Shown: positions 44,080 to 52,150 of the stretch, one piece after another | How the letters are laid out: each line of letters opens with the position of its first letter | How positions within the stretch are numbered: the stretch's first letter is position 1 | Assembly: GCF_050278625.1 (NCBI RefSeq) | Contig: NZ_JBNNTI010000012.1 | Span: 1-64,000 of the forward strand | Length of the DNA stretch: 64,000 nucleotides | Direction of reading: 5' to 3' | From: Viridibacillus sp050278625 | Lineage (GTDB): Bacteria; Bacillota; Bacilli; Bacillales_A; Planococcaceae | Notes under the pieces: model-generated | Told to the model about the DNA's origin: nothing | Database searches by the model: none | What the model saw: only the letters and a program-made list of their open reading frames with translations | Translations under genes and position numbers: made by a program

Positions 44080-44200
44080 CCTAATCACTGTTTCAAAGCC
44101 TTCGGTAATATCTTCAAGAGAAATAATTTTCGACATGAGCTCAACTAAAGACAAGTATCCTATCTCCAAGGGATTCTTCTAAAAATGTCCTTAGCTCATC
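44080..44200 (-). pseudogene. Zinc alcohol dehydrogenase C-terminal scrap
   Basis: Reads ELMSKIISLEDITEGFETVI then RGRM, the ISLEDINEGFExxxRGE end of zinc-dependent medium-chain dehydrogenases. It is preceded in another frame by FIADELRTFLEESLGDRILV, a separate unidentified fragment. It lies between enoyl-CoA hydratase and MmgE/PrpD. Confidence 0.5.
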
Positions 44201-44224
44201 TGCTATAAACACCGTATTTCTCCC

Positions 44225-45010
44225 TCACTTTCCTGTGAAAAGTGGTGCTCTTTTTTCATTAAATGCATGTACACCTTCAAGCCGATCATCTGAATTAACT
44301 GCTAAATTATAAATCTCTATTTCTCGTTTTCTTGCTTCACTATTTTGTAACGCACCTAATGTATTTGCATTCATCTTACAACCTTGCACACCTAAGGGCG
44401 CATTTTTTGCAATTTTATTTGCAAGCCTTAGAGCTGTTTGGAACAATTCTTCTGGAGGGACAACTGCATTAAGTAAGCCAGTATCATGTGCTTCATCTAC
44501 TCCAAAAATTTCACCTGTAAATAACCATTGTTTTGCTTTATGTAATGGCACTCGTTTCGGCAAAAGGCGAGAACCACCACACCCAGGCATAATACCACGT
44601 GTTACTTCTGGTAAACCAAATTTCGCATTTTTTGCAGCAACAATTAAATCACAATTGAGTGCTAATTCAAAACCACCAGCCAAAGCATAGCCATTTACTA
44701 CTGCAATTGTTGGTTGTGGTAAATCCTCAAGAGCATAAAACAACTGCTCAAATAATTCATGTTGTGTCTTCCACCCCTCCCGAGAGAGTCCGTTACGTTC
44801 CTTTAAATCTGCCCCTGTACAAAAAGCTTCATTATTTGAGGAAGTTAAAAGTACGACTCTAATGGACGAATCAGTTGACACAACTTTTAAAAGTGACAAC
44901 ATATACTCTGCCATCTTTGTATTAAATGCATTGAGCATTTTTGGTCGATTTAAAGTTATGTTTAAAACCTGTCCATTGTCTCCTACTATTTCCGTTAATA
45001 TGACATTCAT
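44225..45010 (-). CDS. Enoyl-CoA hydratase/isomerase family protein
   Basis: 261 residues. ITLNRPKMLNAFNTKMAEYM, the oxyanion-forming AFCTGADLKERNGLS, and VVNGYALAGGFELALNCDLI with a Glu in the first catalytic position. LPEVTRGIMPGCGGSRLLPK supplies the second Glu. The pattern is that of crotonase/methylglutaconyl-CoA hydratase (AUH-like) enzymes in acyl-CoA breakdown. AAGGAG precedes the ATG. It sits among alcohol-dehydrogenase debris, so its pathway is broken or reduced. Confidence 0.85.
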   Translation of the reverse strand: MNVILTEIVGDNGQVLNITLNRPKMLNAFNTKMAEYMLSLLKVVSTDSSIRVVLLTSSNNEAFCTGADLKERNGLSREGWKTQHELFEQLFYALEDLPQPTIAVVNGYALAGGFELALNCDLIVAAKNAKFGLPEVTRGIMPGCGGSRLLPKRVPLHKAKQWLFTGEIFGVDEAHDTGLLNAVVPPEELFQTALRLANKIAKNAPLGVQGCKMNANTLGALQNSEARKREIEIYNLAVNSDDRLEGVHAFNEKRAPLFTGK

Positions 45011-45012
45011 GA

Positions 45013-45135
45013 TTACACTCCTTCATTTACTAAAATTGAAGCGCGAGTTACTTCACGGTTTGCGGACGTATCCAGTGCTTTCGCAATATCAGTTAATGTG
45101 TCGTCACATGCGAGCATGTCATTGAATGGATAAAT
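45013..45135 (-). pseudogene. Unidentified C-terminal coding scrap
   Basis: One minus-strand frame reads PFNDMLACDDTLTDIAKALD then TSANREVTRASILVNEGV and a stop just before the hydratase ribosome site. Composition is coding-like and it ends in the operon position of an upstream gene, but I cannot name it. Confidence 0.3.
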
Positions 45136-45224
45136 TTAACTATTATTACTTAAAAATGTCAGATCTTTGCAAATACCAAGGATTGTAATTGAAATACACC
45201 TAGTATTTGAATGTTTTTCCTTGT

Positions 45225-45375
45225 CATTAGTCCAAATCAAGTTCTGTCAGCTTTCCTGGTGAGATATTACCAATACTACTTTCACTAGCACACTACCTTG
45301 TTCAGCTTATGGAAAATCACATTCCTAGAAGACAAGTTGCTCAGGCTCTGTCATTAACTCAACTTTCCCTTTCAT
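45225..45375 (-). pseudogene. Zinc alcohol dehydrogenase N-terminal scrap
   Basis: Starts with RBS AAAGGTGGGG and MKGKVELMTEPEQLVF, stop, ECDFP, stop, AEQGSVLVKVV, matching MKGxxxLMTEPEKxVFKECDIPxPEKGSVLVKV of zinc dehydrogenases. It then loses similarity. With the C-terminal scrap at 44080-44200 it shows that one or two dehydrogenase genes flanking the hydratase were lost. Confidence 0.55.
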
Positions 45376-45454
45376 AGTAACCCCACCTTTTCTTTCATTT
45401 ACATCTTATTAATTCTATTTCTATAAGATAAAAAAAATGAGCATCTTAAGTTTA

Positions 45455-45478
45455 ATTATCAATAAATTTATTGATAAT
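45455..45478. promoter_or_regulatory. Perfect 24-bp palindrome, probable operator
   Basis: Two 12-base arms, ATTATCAATAAA and its exact complement, meet without a spacer. It lies about 80 bases upstream of the dead alcohol dehydrogenase start and 175 bases before ykpA. There is no T tract, so it is an operator-type site rather than a terminator. Confidence 0.5.
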
Positions 45479-45652
45479 GCATGATGAATGCCCTTTCAAA
45501 CTATTTTTCTTGCCTTTTAGCTATTAAACCCTTAAATTTTGACTGAACAATATGAAATAAGTGCAGATTTATACACTTTTAGAGCATTATTTGCTGTCTT
45601 GTTAAGAGTTCCATGATATACTAGAAGCATTGTGAAAAAAGGAGGAACTTAC

Positions 45653-47257
45653 ATGATTCAAGTAAGTAATGTAGGTCTTCGCTATGGCGACCGTAAATTA
45701 TTTGACGACGTAAATATTAAATTCACACCAGGTAACTGTTACGGCCTAATCGGAGCAAACGGTGCTGGTAAATCGACATTTTTAAAAATTTTATCAGGTG
45801 ATATCGAGGCACAAGATGGCCACGTATCTATGGGCAAAGACGAACGCCTTTCTGTATTAAAGCAAAATCACTTCGAATACGATGAATTTAACGTTTTAGA
45901 TACAGTTGTTATGGGGAACAAACGTCTTTGGGAAGTAAAAGCTGAAAAAGATGCAATCTACGCAAAAGAAGAATTTTCTGATGAAGACGGCATGCGTGCT
46001 GCTGAATTAGAGGGTGAATTTGCTGACCTAAATGGTTGGGAAGCTGAATCTGAAGCGGCAACATTATTAAACGGTTTAGGAATTGGCGACGATCTTCACT
46101 ATATGCTTATGGCTGACCTAGAAGGTTCTGACAAAGTTAAAGTATTATTAGCACAAGCCCTATTTGGTAAGCCTGACGTTCTATTACTAGATGAGCCTAC
46201 CAACCACCTTGACTTAAAAGCAATCCAATGGTTAGAAGAATTTTTAATCAACTTTGAAAATACGGTTATTGTTGTATCCCATGACCGTCACTTCTTAAAC
46301 AAAGTATGTACACATATCGCTGACCTTGATTTCTCTAAAATCCAATTATATGTTGGTAACTATGACTTCTGGTATGAGTCTAGTCAATTAGCACAAAAAA
46401 TGATGTCAGACCAAAACAAGAAGAAAGAAGAGAAGATTAAAGAGCTACAAGCATTCGTTGCTCGATTCTCTGCGAACGCTTCTAAATCTAGCCAAGCAAC
46501 TTCTCGTAAAAAAATGTTGGATAAAATCGAGCTTGATGATATTAAACCATCTAGCCGTAAATATCCATTCATCAACTTCCAAACAGGTCGTGAAATCGGT
46601 AATGACGTGTTAACTGTTGATAGTCTAGCAGCAAGTCACGAAGGCGAAACTCTATTTAAAGATATTCGTTTCTCAATGAACAAAGAAGATAAAATCATTT
46701 TATTAGGTAGCCCGCAAGCAAAAACTGCTCTTCTTGATATCCTAATGGAAGAAAAAGAAGCAGATGCTGGTACATTTAAATGGGGTGTTACTACATCTCA
46801 AAGCTACTTTGAAAATGATCACGATAAATACTTCGGTGGCACAGAGAGATCATTAGTAGAATGGTTACGCCAATATTCTCCAGAAGACGAAACAGAAAGC
46901 TTCTTACGTGGATTCTTAGGTCGTATGCTATTCTCTGGTGAAGAAGTGAAGAAATCTCCTTCTGTATTATCAGGTGGAGAAAAAGTTCGTTGTATGCTAT
47001 CGAAAATGATGCTTGCCTCTGCAAACGTTATTTTACTTGATGAGCCTACTAACCACCTTGACCTTGAGTCAATCCAAGCACTAAATGAAGGTTTAATTCG
47101 CTTCAAAGGTGCTATGATTTTCACATCTCATGACCATCAGTTCATCCAAACAATTGCTAACCGCGTAATTGAAATCCGTGAAGACGGTTCAATTTTAGAT
47201 AAGCAATTAACTTATGATGAATATTTAGAGTGGAAAGAAAAAGAAGGATTAAAATAA
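45653..47257 (+). CDS. ykpA: ABC-F family ATPase YkpA
   Basis: 534 residues with two NBDs: GLIGANGAGKSTFLKILSGD and LLLDEPTNHLDLKAIQWLEE in the first, LSGGEKVRCMLSKMM and ILLDEPTNHLDLESIQALNE in the second, plus the ABC-F interdomain linker (about 240-320). The second Walker A is degenerate (LLGSPQAKTALLDIL), a difference from most ABC-F proteins that may make site 2 weak. ABC-F proteins act on the ribosome, not in transport. The ATG at 45653 follows AAGGAGG. Confidence 0.88.
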   Translation: MIQVSNVGLRYGDRKLFDDVNIKFTPGNCYGLIGANGAGKSTFLKILSGDIEAQDGHVSMGKDERLSVLKQNHFEYDEFNVLDTVVMGNKRLWEVKAEKDAIYAKEEFSDEDGMRAAELEGEFADLNGWEAESEAATLLNGLGIGDDLHYMLMADLEGSDKVKVLLAQALFGKPDVLLLDEPTNHLDLKAIQWLEEFLINFENTVIVVSHDRHFLNKVCTHIADLDFSKIQLYVGNYDFWYESSQLAQKMMSDQNKKKEEKIKELQAFVARFSANASKSSQATSRKKMLDKIELDDIKPSSRKYPFINFQTGREIGNDVLTVDSLAASHEGETLFKDIRFSMNKEDKIILLGSPQAKTALLDILMEEKEADAGTFKWGVTTSQSYFENDHDKYFGGTERSLVEWLRQYSPEDETESFLRGFLGRMLFSGEEVKKSPSVLSGGEKVRCMLSKMMLASANVILLDEPTNHLDLESIQALNEGLIRFKGAMIFTSHDHQFIQTIANRVIEIREDGSILDKQLTYDEYLEWKEKEGLK

Positions 47258-47275
47258 TCCTTTTAACAGTCCAAT

Positions 47276-47317
47276 CCCCGTACTCCCCAATTAAATTGGA
47301 GCGTACGGGGATTTTTT
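47276..47317 (+). terminator. ykpA terminator
   Basis: CCCCGTAC-CCCAATT and AATTGG-GTACGGGG arms, then ATTTTTTATG. Confidence 0.75.
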
Positions 47318-47399
47318 ATGTCTAGTTTCTTTTTATCACTCCTGACTCCCCTCTCAATTCAGTCTTTTTATTTTTATACAGGATAAATCTGTTTTTCCG

Positions 47400-47450
47400 A
47401 AGCTTACTGCTCGCTTTCCGCGGGAGTCGAACGGACGTCTCCAAACCAAA
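47400..47450. repeat. Partial copy of the CGCTTTCCGCGGG repeat family
   Basis: GAAGCTTACTGCTCGCTTTC followed by CGCGGGAGTCGAACGGACG is a variant form of the GC-rich core seen in the repeats at 18441-18905, but without the terminal GTTGATT/AATCAAC arms. Confidence 0.4.
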
Positions 47451-47487
47451 AAAAATTCGACCTTCTACTTTTCTATTGACTCATTCA

Positions 47488-47625
47488 AAAATCTATCATT
47501 TTTCTCAATGTAGTCGCTGCGTTTGATTCGTTTATAGCGTCTAAGCAATTTTCCACCGCAAATGTGCGAATGCTACGTTCATCTGTATCAAAAGCAAGTG
47601 TATCCAAGAAATATAAACAGTGTAA
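47488..47625 (-). pseudogene. Unidentified C-terminal coding scrap
   Basis: Reads FLDTLAFDTDERSIRTFAVE then NCLDAINESNAATTLRKMID and stop. The helical, coding-like text suggests the tail of a lost gene; the family is not recognised. Confidence 0.25.
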
Positions 47626-47653
47626 TTAAACAGAGCGTAAGAATAATCTTGAC

Positions 47654-48478
47654 TTACTTAATTTTTATACTGCCTACTGAACAAGAAATTATCAATTCCC
47701 TATCCCGATTGGAAGGTTGAATTAATTTTTGACCAGCACCATGATTAGTTATTAAATCTGTCGATACTTTACCATTCTCAGAAACAATCTTGCCATTTTT
47801 TGTTGCGATTTTTAAACTTAGATCAGCCATTTCTATGTCACTTGGCAGTGTTATTTTCACATGACCATTAGACAATCTAATCGTATTTTTCCCCTTAATA
47901 TCAGTAAATTCCAAACTGTTTAGATTACCTGTTCTGTTCTTAATGTTTACTTCCGCATCGACAGATCCTATATTTATTGAGCCATTTTTCGCTTCTACAT
48001 CTAATTTGTTACCTTTAAAAGAATTAATATTGATTTTCCCTACACTCGAATTAAGTTTTAACCGATTTACTCCACTTAAATTTTTTACATCAATGTTCCC
48101 ATTTTTTGTATTTATTTGTACCTCTTCTAGCAATCTAGGTGGAATATTTAATAGCAATTTACCTCTTTTTGTAGAACCAGGTATAACGGTCATCCACCTT
48201 TTTTGAAGTGCACGTATCTTTATTATTGCTTGATCTTTGTCATAAACTATATTCATATCAGGGGTTCCCACTAATGATCTCTGTCCTGCATACTGCACAT
48301 TTAAATCGGAATCACTAGTAACAATAACAACGTTCGAAATATCAGCATCAACAAAGATCTTTTTCACATTTTCCAAATCACTGTTATACATAACTTCTTT
48401 TTTATTCAAATTTAAAGAAACCAACGAGCCAGCTATTATCAAAATCAAAACCCCAATCATCCATTTTATTATTTTCAT
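47654..48478 (-). CDS. DUF4097-type exported beta-helix/adhesin-like protein
   Basis: 274 residues. An N-terminal membrane anchor or signal (MKIIKWMIGVLILIIAGSLV) is followed by a repetitive beta structure (NTKNGNIDVKNLSG, NSSVGKININSFKG, EAKNGSINIGSVDA, NRTGNLNSLEF), the DUF4097/YvlB pattern of short xxNGxIxI turns. YvlB-like proteins respond to cell-envelope stress. The start at 48478 has AAGGAG 7 bases upstream. A perfect operator palindrome lies at 48531-48551, matching one in front of the nearby marR gene. Confidence 0.75.
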   Translation of the reverse strand: MKIIKWMIGVLILIIAGSLVSLNLNKKEVMYNSDLENVKKIFVDADISNVVIVTSDSDLNVQYAGQRSLVGTPDMNIVYDKDQAIIKIRALQKRWMTVIPGSTKRGKLLLNIPPRLLEEVQINTKNGNIDVKNLSGVNRLKLNSSVGKININSFKGNKLDVEAKNGSINIGSVDAEVNIKNRTGNLNSLEFTDIKGKNTIRLSNGHVKITLPSDIEMADLSLKIATKNGKIVSENGKVSTDLITNHGAGQKLIQPSNRDRELIISCSVGSIKIK

Positions 48479-48530
48479 ATTCTTCTCCTTATTTAGAATT
48501 AGTAATAAACATTTTAATTTCAACCAAAAA

Positions 48531-48551
48531 ATATTTTAGTTACTAAAATAT
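48531..48551. promoter_or_regulatory. MarR operator in front of the DUF4097 gene
   Basis: Perfect 21-bp palindrome with 10-base arms ATATTTTAGT and ACTAAAATAT around a single T, 53 bases upstream of the start codon. The same ATTTTAGT...TAAAATAT core recurs at 49539-49557 upstream of marR. Confidence 0.6.
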
Positions 48552-48758
48552 CTACTTATTATAATATTAAACAATGATAATAAATGTCAATTTTTTTATT
48601 AAAGGGCTATATTAATTAACTACATTGATATTTGATATGAGCAAATATACGTTGGTAACCTCAAAAAGATCTTCAATCATAAAAGACTTTAAGATTAACA
48701 TTATTCTATTAGCCAAAAATATTAAGCAGATTAGAATTAATTCGTTTAGACTGTAGAT

Positions 48759-48893
48759 AAGACCGTTGATTCCCGCTACGGTGGACGCTTTCCGCGGGCG
48801 GACGCCAAGTCGCTTCGTCGCTATGCTCCTGCAGGGCCTTGGACGGTCTCGCTTTTCCCGCTGGAGTCGCCACCTCCGCTCCAATCAACTACA
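48759..48893. repeat. Fourth copy of the structured Bacillaceae repeat
   Basis: Same unit as at 18441-18905: GACCGTTGATTCCCGCTACG, GACGCTTTCCGCGGGCGG, CTTCGTCGCTATGCTCCTGC, CGCTCCAATCAACTAC. As at the first locus it is followed at once by an IS1182 N-terminal stub. Confidence 0.8.
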
Positions 48894-48894
48894 A

Positions 48895-49062
48895 TGTAAA
48901 GCCTGGAAGAAATCAAATTGAAATGATTGCTCCAGGTCCACTAATATCTCAAGAACATTTTATGGGGAAAGTTGAGAAAAAAAGTGCCCCAATGAACTCT
49001 CAAAGAGGATTTTATCTATAAAGGAGGATCTTAAATAACCAAAATATATAAAAATAACAAAA
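48895..49062 (+). pseudogene. IS1182-family transposase deletion relic, copy B
   Basis: Reads NQIEMIAPGPLISQEHFMGK then VEKK, aligned with DQIEMIALDPLVPQDHLVRKxE of IS1182 transposases. It jumps directly to the tail MNSQRGFYL and TTTTATCTATAAAGGAGGAT, shared with copy A at 19120-19165. More of the gene is missing than in copy A. Confidence 0.55.
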
Positions 49063-49098
49063 GACATTCAGGATGTGAGTATCCTGAATGCCTTTTTT
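49063..49098. terminator. Bidirectional terminator at the IS1182 relic tail
   Basis: GACATTCAGGAT and ATCCTGAATGCC arms with a 6-nt loop, TTTTTT on the plus side and TCTTTTG on the minus side. It lies 9 bp past the marR stop and now ends that transcript. Confidence 0.7.
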
Positions 49099-49106
49099 AG
49101 GTATGA

Positions 49107-49520
49107 TCAATATTCAATTTTTGCAAATAGCTTATTTATCTCTACTAACGTACTTGATATTTGCTCAATCTTTTCTTTTGAGAATTTAGAGAAAATGGCT
49201 TCCACTCTTTGTTCACCTTTTTTAGTAAGAGATACCCTTACAACTCTTCTATCATCTTTAATTCTTATTCTTTCTACATAATCTAAATTTTCAAGTTTAT
49301 CGCACATATTCGTTGCTGCCCCAGGTGTTAGCATAAAGGCTTCAGAGATATCAGTAATTTTCATATGTCTGAATAATTTTAGTCTCAGTAGTAATAAGAT
49401 TAAATTTTCCGAGAGACTCTCATCATGAGTAAGTACCTTCATAAACTCATTTGATTTATTTTGAATATTAAACATTTCTTCCATTAGATTACGTATAGCA
49501 TCTTCTAAAGATTTTTCCAT
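49107..49520 (-). CDS. MarR-family regulator
   Basis: About 137 residues with the core LKLFRHMKITDISEAFMLTP, GAATNMCDKLENLDYVERIR (recognition helix) and KDDRRVVRVSLTKKGEQRVE (wing). The ATG at 49520 has AAGGG 8 bases upstream. An imperfect palindrome in its promoter matches the perfect one before the DUF4097 gene, so it probably represses itself and that gene. The IS1182 relic and repeat now lie between the two genes. Confidence 0.83.
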   Translation of the reverse strand: MEKSLEDAIRNLMEEMFNIQNKSNEFMKVLTHDESLSENLILLLLRLKLFRHMKITDISEAFMLTPGAATNMCDKLENLDYVERIRIKDDRRVVRVSLTKKGEQRVEAIFSKFSKEKIEQISSTLVEINKLFAKIEY

Positions 49521-49538
49521 CTCAATCATCCCTTAGAC

Positions 49539-49557
49539 AATTTTAGTCATTAAAATA
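49539..49557. promoter_or_regulatory. MarR operator in front of marR
   Basis: ATTTTAGTCATTAAAATAT, a near-palindrome sharing ATTTTAGT and TAAAATAT with the site at 48531-48551. It lies 19 bases upstream of the start. Confidence 0.5.
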
Positions 49558-49750
49558 TAGATTAACTAAAAAATTCAATAACTATATAGGTATTATACAG
49601 TCCCCAGGAATAATATGCTAATCATTATAAAATAGATGTTATGTTATGTTATATCATTTCCTTCTTTTTCTTGTATGGTCTTAGTCCTATATTACGAATA
49701 AGAAGTTAGATATACAAGTCTAATTTCAGGCAAATAGATATTTGTGCAAA

Positions 49751-50340
49751 CTATTTACGAAACTCACCTTTCAACTTCCTTAATGTATAATTCGATTTAA
49801 AATCTTTTAAATTAATAAAACGAATATTTCGAACTTGTTCTTTATTCAATATATTAAATACCTTTTCAGTAATTATTATATTACCATACCAATTGTCAAA
49901 ATAAAAAATATCACTACCGTCCCACTGATTTTCATTTACACTAAGACCATCTCCAATATCTTCTAGAAACCTATTACAACTTTCACAATAAAGTATTACA
50001 TTTCCCTTTAGATTATGTAAAAACCCACCATTCCCAATAGGTTCAAATCTACATAATTTATGCTTTTTATTCTCCATTTCAAAATCAGTATATTTGCATT
50101 CGATATCTATTTGATATTATTCTCACTTAATATTTCATATACATTATTACTGAGAATATTATATGGCGGTACATCATAAAAATCAGTGATATTTTTGATT
50201 GGAAAATATACTTTTAATCTTGTCATTAAGAATGGGTGTCTCCCATTGCATTTACTACATATTTCTATTCTATAATCATCGAATGTATTGATTTGTTTTT
50301 CGTTAAAGTAATTATCAGATCTCATTATATAGAACTCCAT
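49751..50340 (-). pseudogene. Double-CxxC immunity-type gene split by a frameshift
   Basis: The first frame (50340 to 50107) reads MEFYIMRSDNYFNEKQINTF, CSKCNGRHPFLMTRLKVYF and ends ILSENNIK at a stop. Shifting one base there gives IDIECKYTDFEMENKKHKLC, RFEPIGNGGFLHNLK, CESCNRFLEDIGDG and on to 49751. Two CxxC pairs, an acidic body and position right behind a toxin C-terminus fit a zinc-type polymorphic-toxin immunity protein. GGGAGG precedes the first ATG. If expressed it yields 77- and 108-residue pieces. Confidence 0.55.
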
Positions 50341-50352
50341 AATACCCTCCCA

Positions 50353-50490
50353 CTATTTCTTAGGTTTTGCTTGCCTATTAGATATTCCAGCAGCTTCTAC
50401 CATTTCACTAAGTTGTAATTCTATTTCTTCTGGACTTGCAGTAGGATTATCTTTAATAAAATCTCTCCAAACAGAAGACCAATTTTCCGC
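50353..50490 (-). pseudogene. Polymorphic toxin C-terminal fragment
   Basis: Reads ENWSSVWRDFIKDNPTASPE then EIELQLSEMVEAAGISNRQA, KPKK and stop. The NWxxVWxxFxxxNPxAxxxEIxxQLxxMxxxxGI pattern is a common C-terminal module of LXG/Rhs/WapA-type toxins. It is 12 bp upstream of the immunity-type gene. All sequence 5' of it is lost. Confidence 0.55.
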
Positions 50491-50602
50491 TTATTATGTA
50501 TTACAATATTATATTAACATAATTTTATAGTGTTAAACTTAAACTAAATGTTCTTACACTTATTTTAAGTCTTTATATAACAGATTCTCATATCTAAAAG
50601 AT

Positions 50603-50655
50603 AATCGGAACCGCCAATATTTATGTGTAAATGGGCATTTCTTTTACTTGTAGGG
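50603..50655 (-). mobile_element. Orphan left end of an IS256-family element
   Basis: GGAACCGCCAATATTTATGT, GTAAATG and CTTTTACTTGTAGGGGCTC align with 29980-30032, the left end of the intact IS256 copy. No transposase is attached. It marks an IS256 insertion that removed the upstream part of the toxin gene. Confidence 0.55.
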
Positions 50656-50734
50656 GCTCTTTTATCTACGACGTAAATTTCAGATGAGATCTATGGATTA
50701 CTCCCCCTTCTCATTGAATTAGGGTAATATAAAA

Positions 50735-50764
50735 AGCCACATCTACTTGATGTGGCTTAAATCA
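50735..50764 (-). terminator. Terminator of the 59-residue gene
   Basis: Perfect 10-bp arms AAGCCACATC and GATGTGGCTT with a 5-nt loop, then TTTATATT on the minus strand. Confidence 0.7.
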
Positions 50765-50944
50765 TTAATCGTCTATTCCGACAATCTCAGAGATATGTGC
50801 AATTGAAATGGTTGTAAATTCATCTAAATCAAGATATTCATAATTTTCTACCGATTCACTTAAATAATTTTCGTAAAACTCATCGGGAGATTCATCAACT
50901 ACATATGTATTCCCGTTCCCCATAATGACCAATGATTTCTTCAT
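50765..50944 (-). CDS. Small acidic protein, 59 residues
   Basis: MKKSLVIMGNGNTYVVDESP then DEFYENYLSESVENYEYLDL, DEFTTISIAHISEIVGIDD. It is strongly acidic with no membrane segment. An excellent ribosome site (AAGGAGGAAGAG) and a dedicated terminator support a real gene. The family is unknown; it could be an orphan immunity-type or phage-type protein given its neighbours. Confidence 0.6.
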   Translation of the reverse strand: MKKSLVIMGNGNTYVVDESPDEFYENYLSESVENYEYLDLDEFTTISIAHISEIVGIDD

Positions 50945-51142
50945 ATCTCTTCCTCCTTACAACATATTATTAATACTATATGCTAGTAATCGAGAGGTTC
51001 ATGCCACATTTGACAAGGATTATTATTTAAAGCTTTATGCCGTCAAATTCACACTATCAACTTACAAAGTATCTGGATTTTGTATTCTACTACACTAAAA
51101 TAACCTAAATATGCTGTTCAGTTACTTTAAAATCCATTTAAT

Positions 51143-51904
51143 TTATCTTTCTTGATTATCATAATATGTTTTATCAGCTTGATTTTGATCTGTCCCTTTT
51201 AAGTAGCCTAATATTACTTTTGGATTTTTCAATAAACCCCAATCGCCATAAGCATCAAATCTTCTACACGATGTAATCATTGCATTTTTTATAGTTCCGA
51301 ACTTTTTATTATTTTTCTTCCCCCACTTTTTCAACCGCATTGCAAAATCTGCATCTTCTGACATGAACATTTTTTCATTAAATCCGTTGATTGCTTCGAA
51401 ATCTTTTTTATAGCACCAAAAAATCCCGACAGAAATAGCTCCATACTTAAAAAGTAATGGAATTATTATCAATATAGCTGAAACGATAATTCCTAAAGAA
51501 ACCCTTTCAAACTTCCCATTAACCCCACCGCCAATATATTTTCCTGATGATAAATATTTGTCTACATTAAACAACAAATCCTCTGTCATCTGGGTATCAG
51601 CATCAATCGTTATGATTATTTCACCTTGTGCTATTGCAGCACCCGCATTACGGATTTTAGATAAGTTTTTATCACCATTTTTTAATGTAATGCAATTATA
51701 AGACTTTGCTATTTCCTCCGTTTTGTCTGTACATCGATTTAATACAACAATTACTTCAATTTGATCTGCATAATCTTTTGAGGCTTTTTTAATTGAATCC
51801 AGGCATTTTCCAATGTATTTCTCTTCGTTATGTGCAGGGATTATTACGGAGAACTTTATATTCTCTTTAGCTTTTCCTTTCAATGTTTGATTTGAACTCA
51901 TCAT
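51143..51904 (-). CDS. Glycosyltransferase family 2, membrane-associated
   Basis: 253 residues. FSVIIPAHNEEKYIGKCLDS, the nucleotide-binding region VVLNRCTDKTEEIA, and GEIIITIDADTQMTEDL with the DAD metal site. One hydrophobic hairpin at about 135-160 (IIVSAILIIIPLLFK) and SEDADFAMRLKKWGKK (catalytic ED) follow. It resembles TagA-independent dolichol-phosphate-mannose-synthase-type GT2 enzymes. The gene stands alone; acceptor unknown. Confidence 0.82.
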   Translation of the reverse strand: MMSSNQTLKGKAKENIKFSVIIPAHNEEKYIGKCLDSIKKASKDYADQIEVIVVLNRCTDKTEEIAKSYNCITLKNGDKNLSKIRNAGAAIAQGEIIITIDADTQMTEDLLFNVDKYLSSGKYIGGGVNGKFERVSLGIIVSAILIIIPLLFKYGAISVGIFWCYKKDFEAINGFNEKMFMSEDADFAMRLKKWGKKNNKKFGTIKNAMITSCRRFDAYGDWGLLKNPKVILGYLKGTDQNQADKTYYDNQER

Positions 51905-52150
51905 ACTTCATCTCCTTTAATATTTGTTGTCTCTTTATTATCTATAATAGAGTAAATACTTTTAGTTATGTATGTTGTTATTTACAAATTTATGTATAAT
52001 ATCTATTTATTTGTACTTAAACTACAATTCTAGATTTATAGGAGTAAAACGTATAAGCAATTCTTATGAGTGTTTATAATTTTAATCACATTTTCTTATC
52101 AAACAATTTTAGTTAAAATGTTGTTATAACAGTACAGGGGGGGATATACA

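Noticed and set aside
50603..50655. Shared RAPTxKRxAHLHINIGG-like reading with 29985-30030, first taken as a common polymorphic-toxin motif
   Set aside because: The nucleotide match continues through the IS256 terminal repeat and its right end also carries GTGTAAATG, so the similarity is that of transposon ends, not of a protein.
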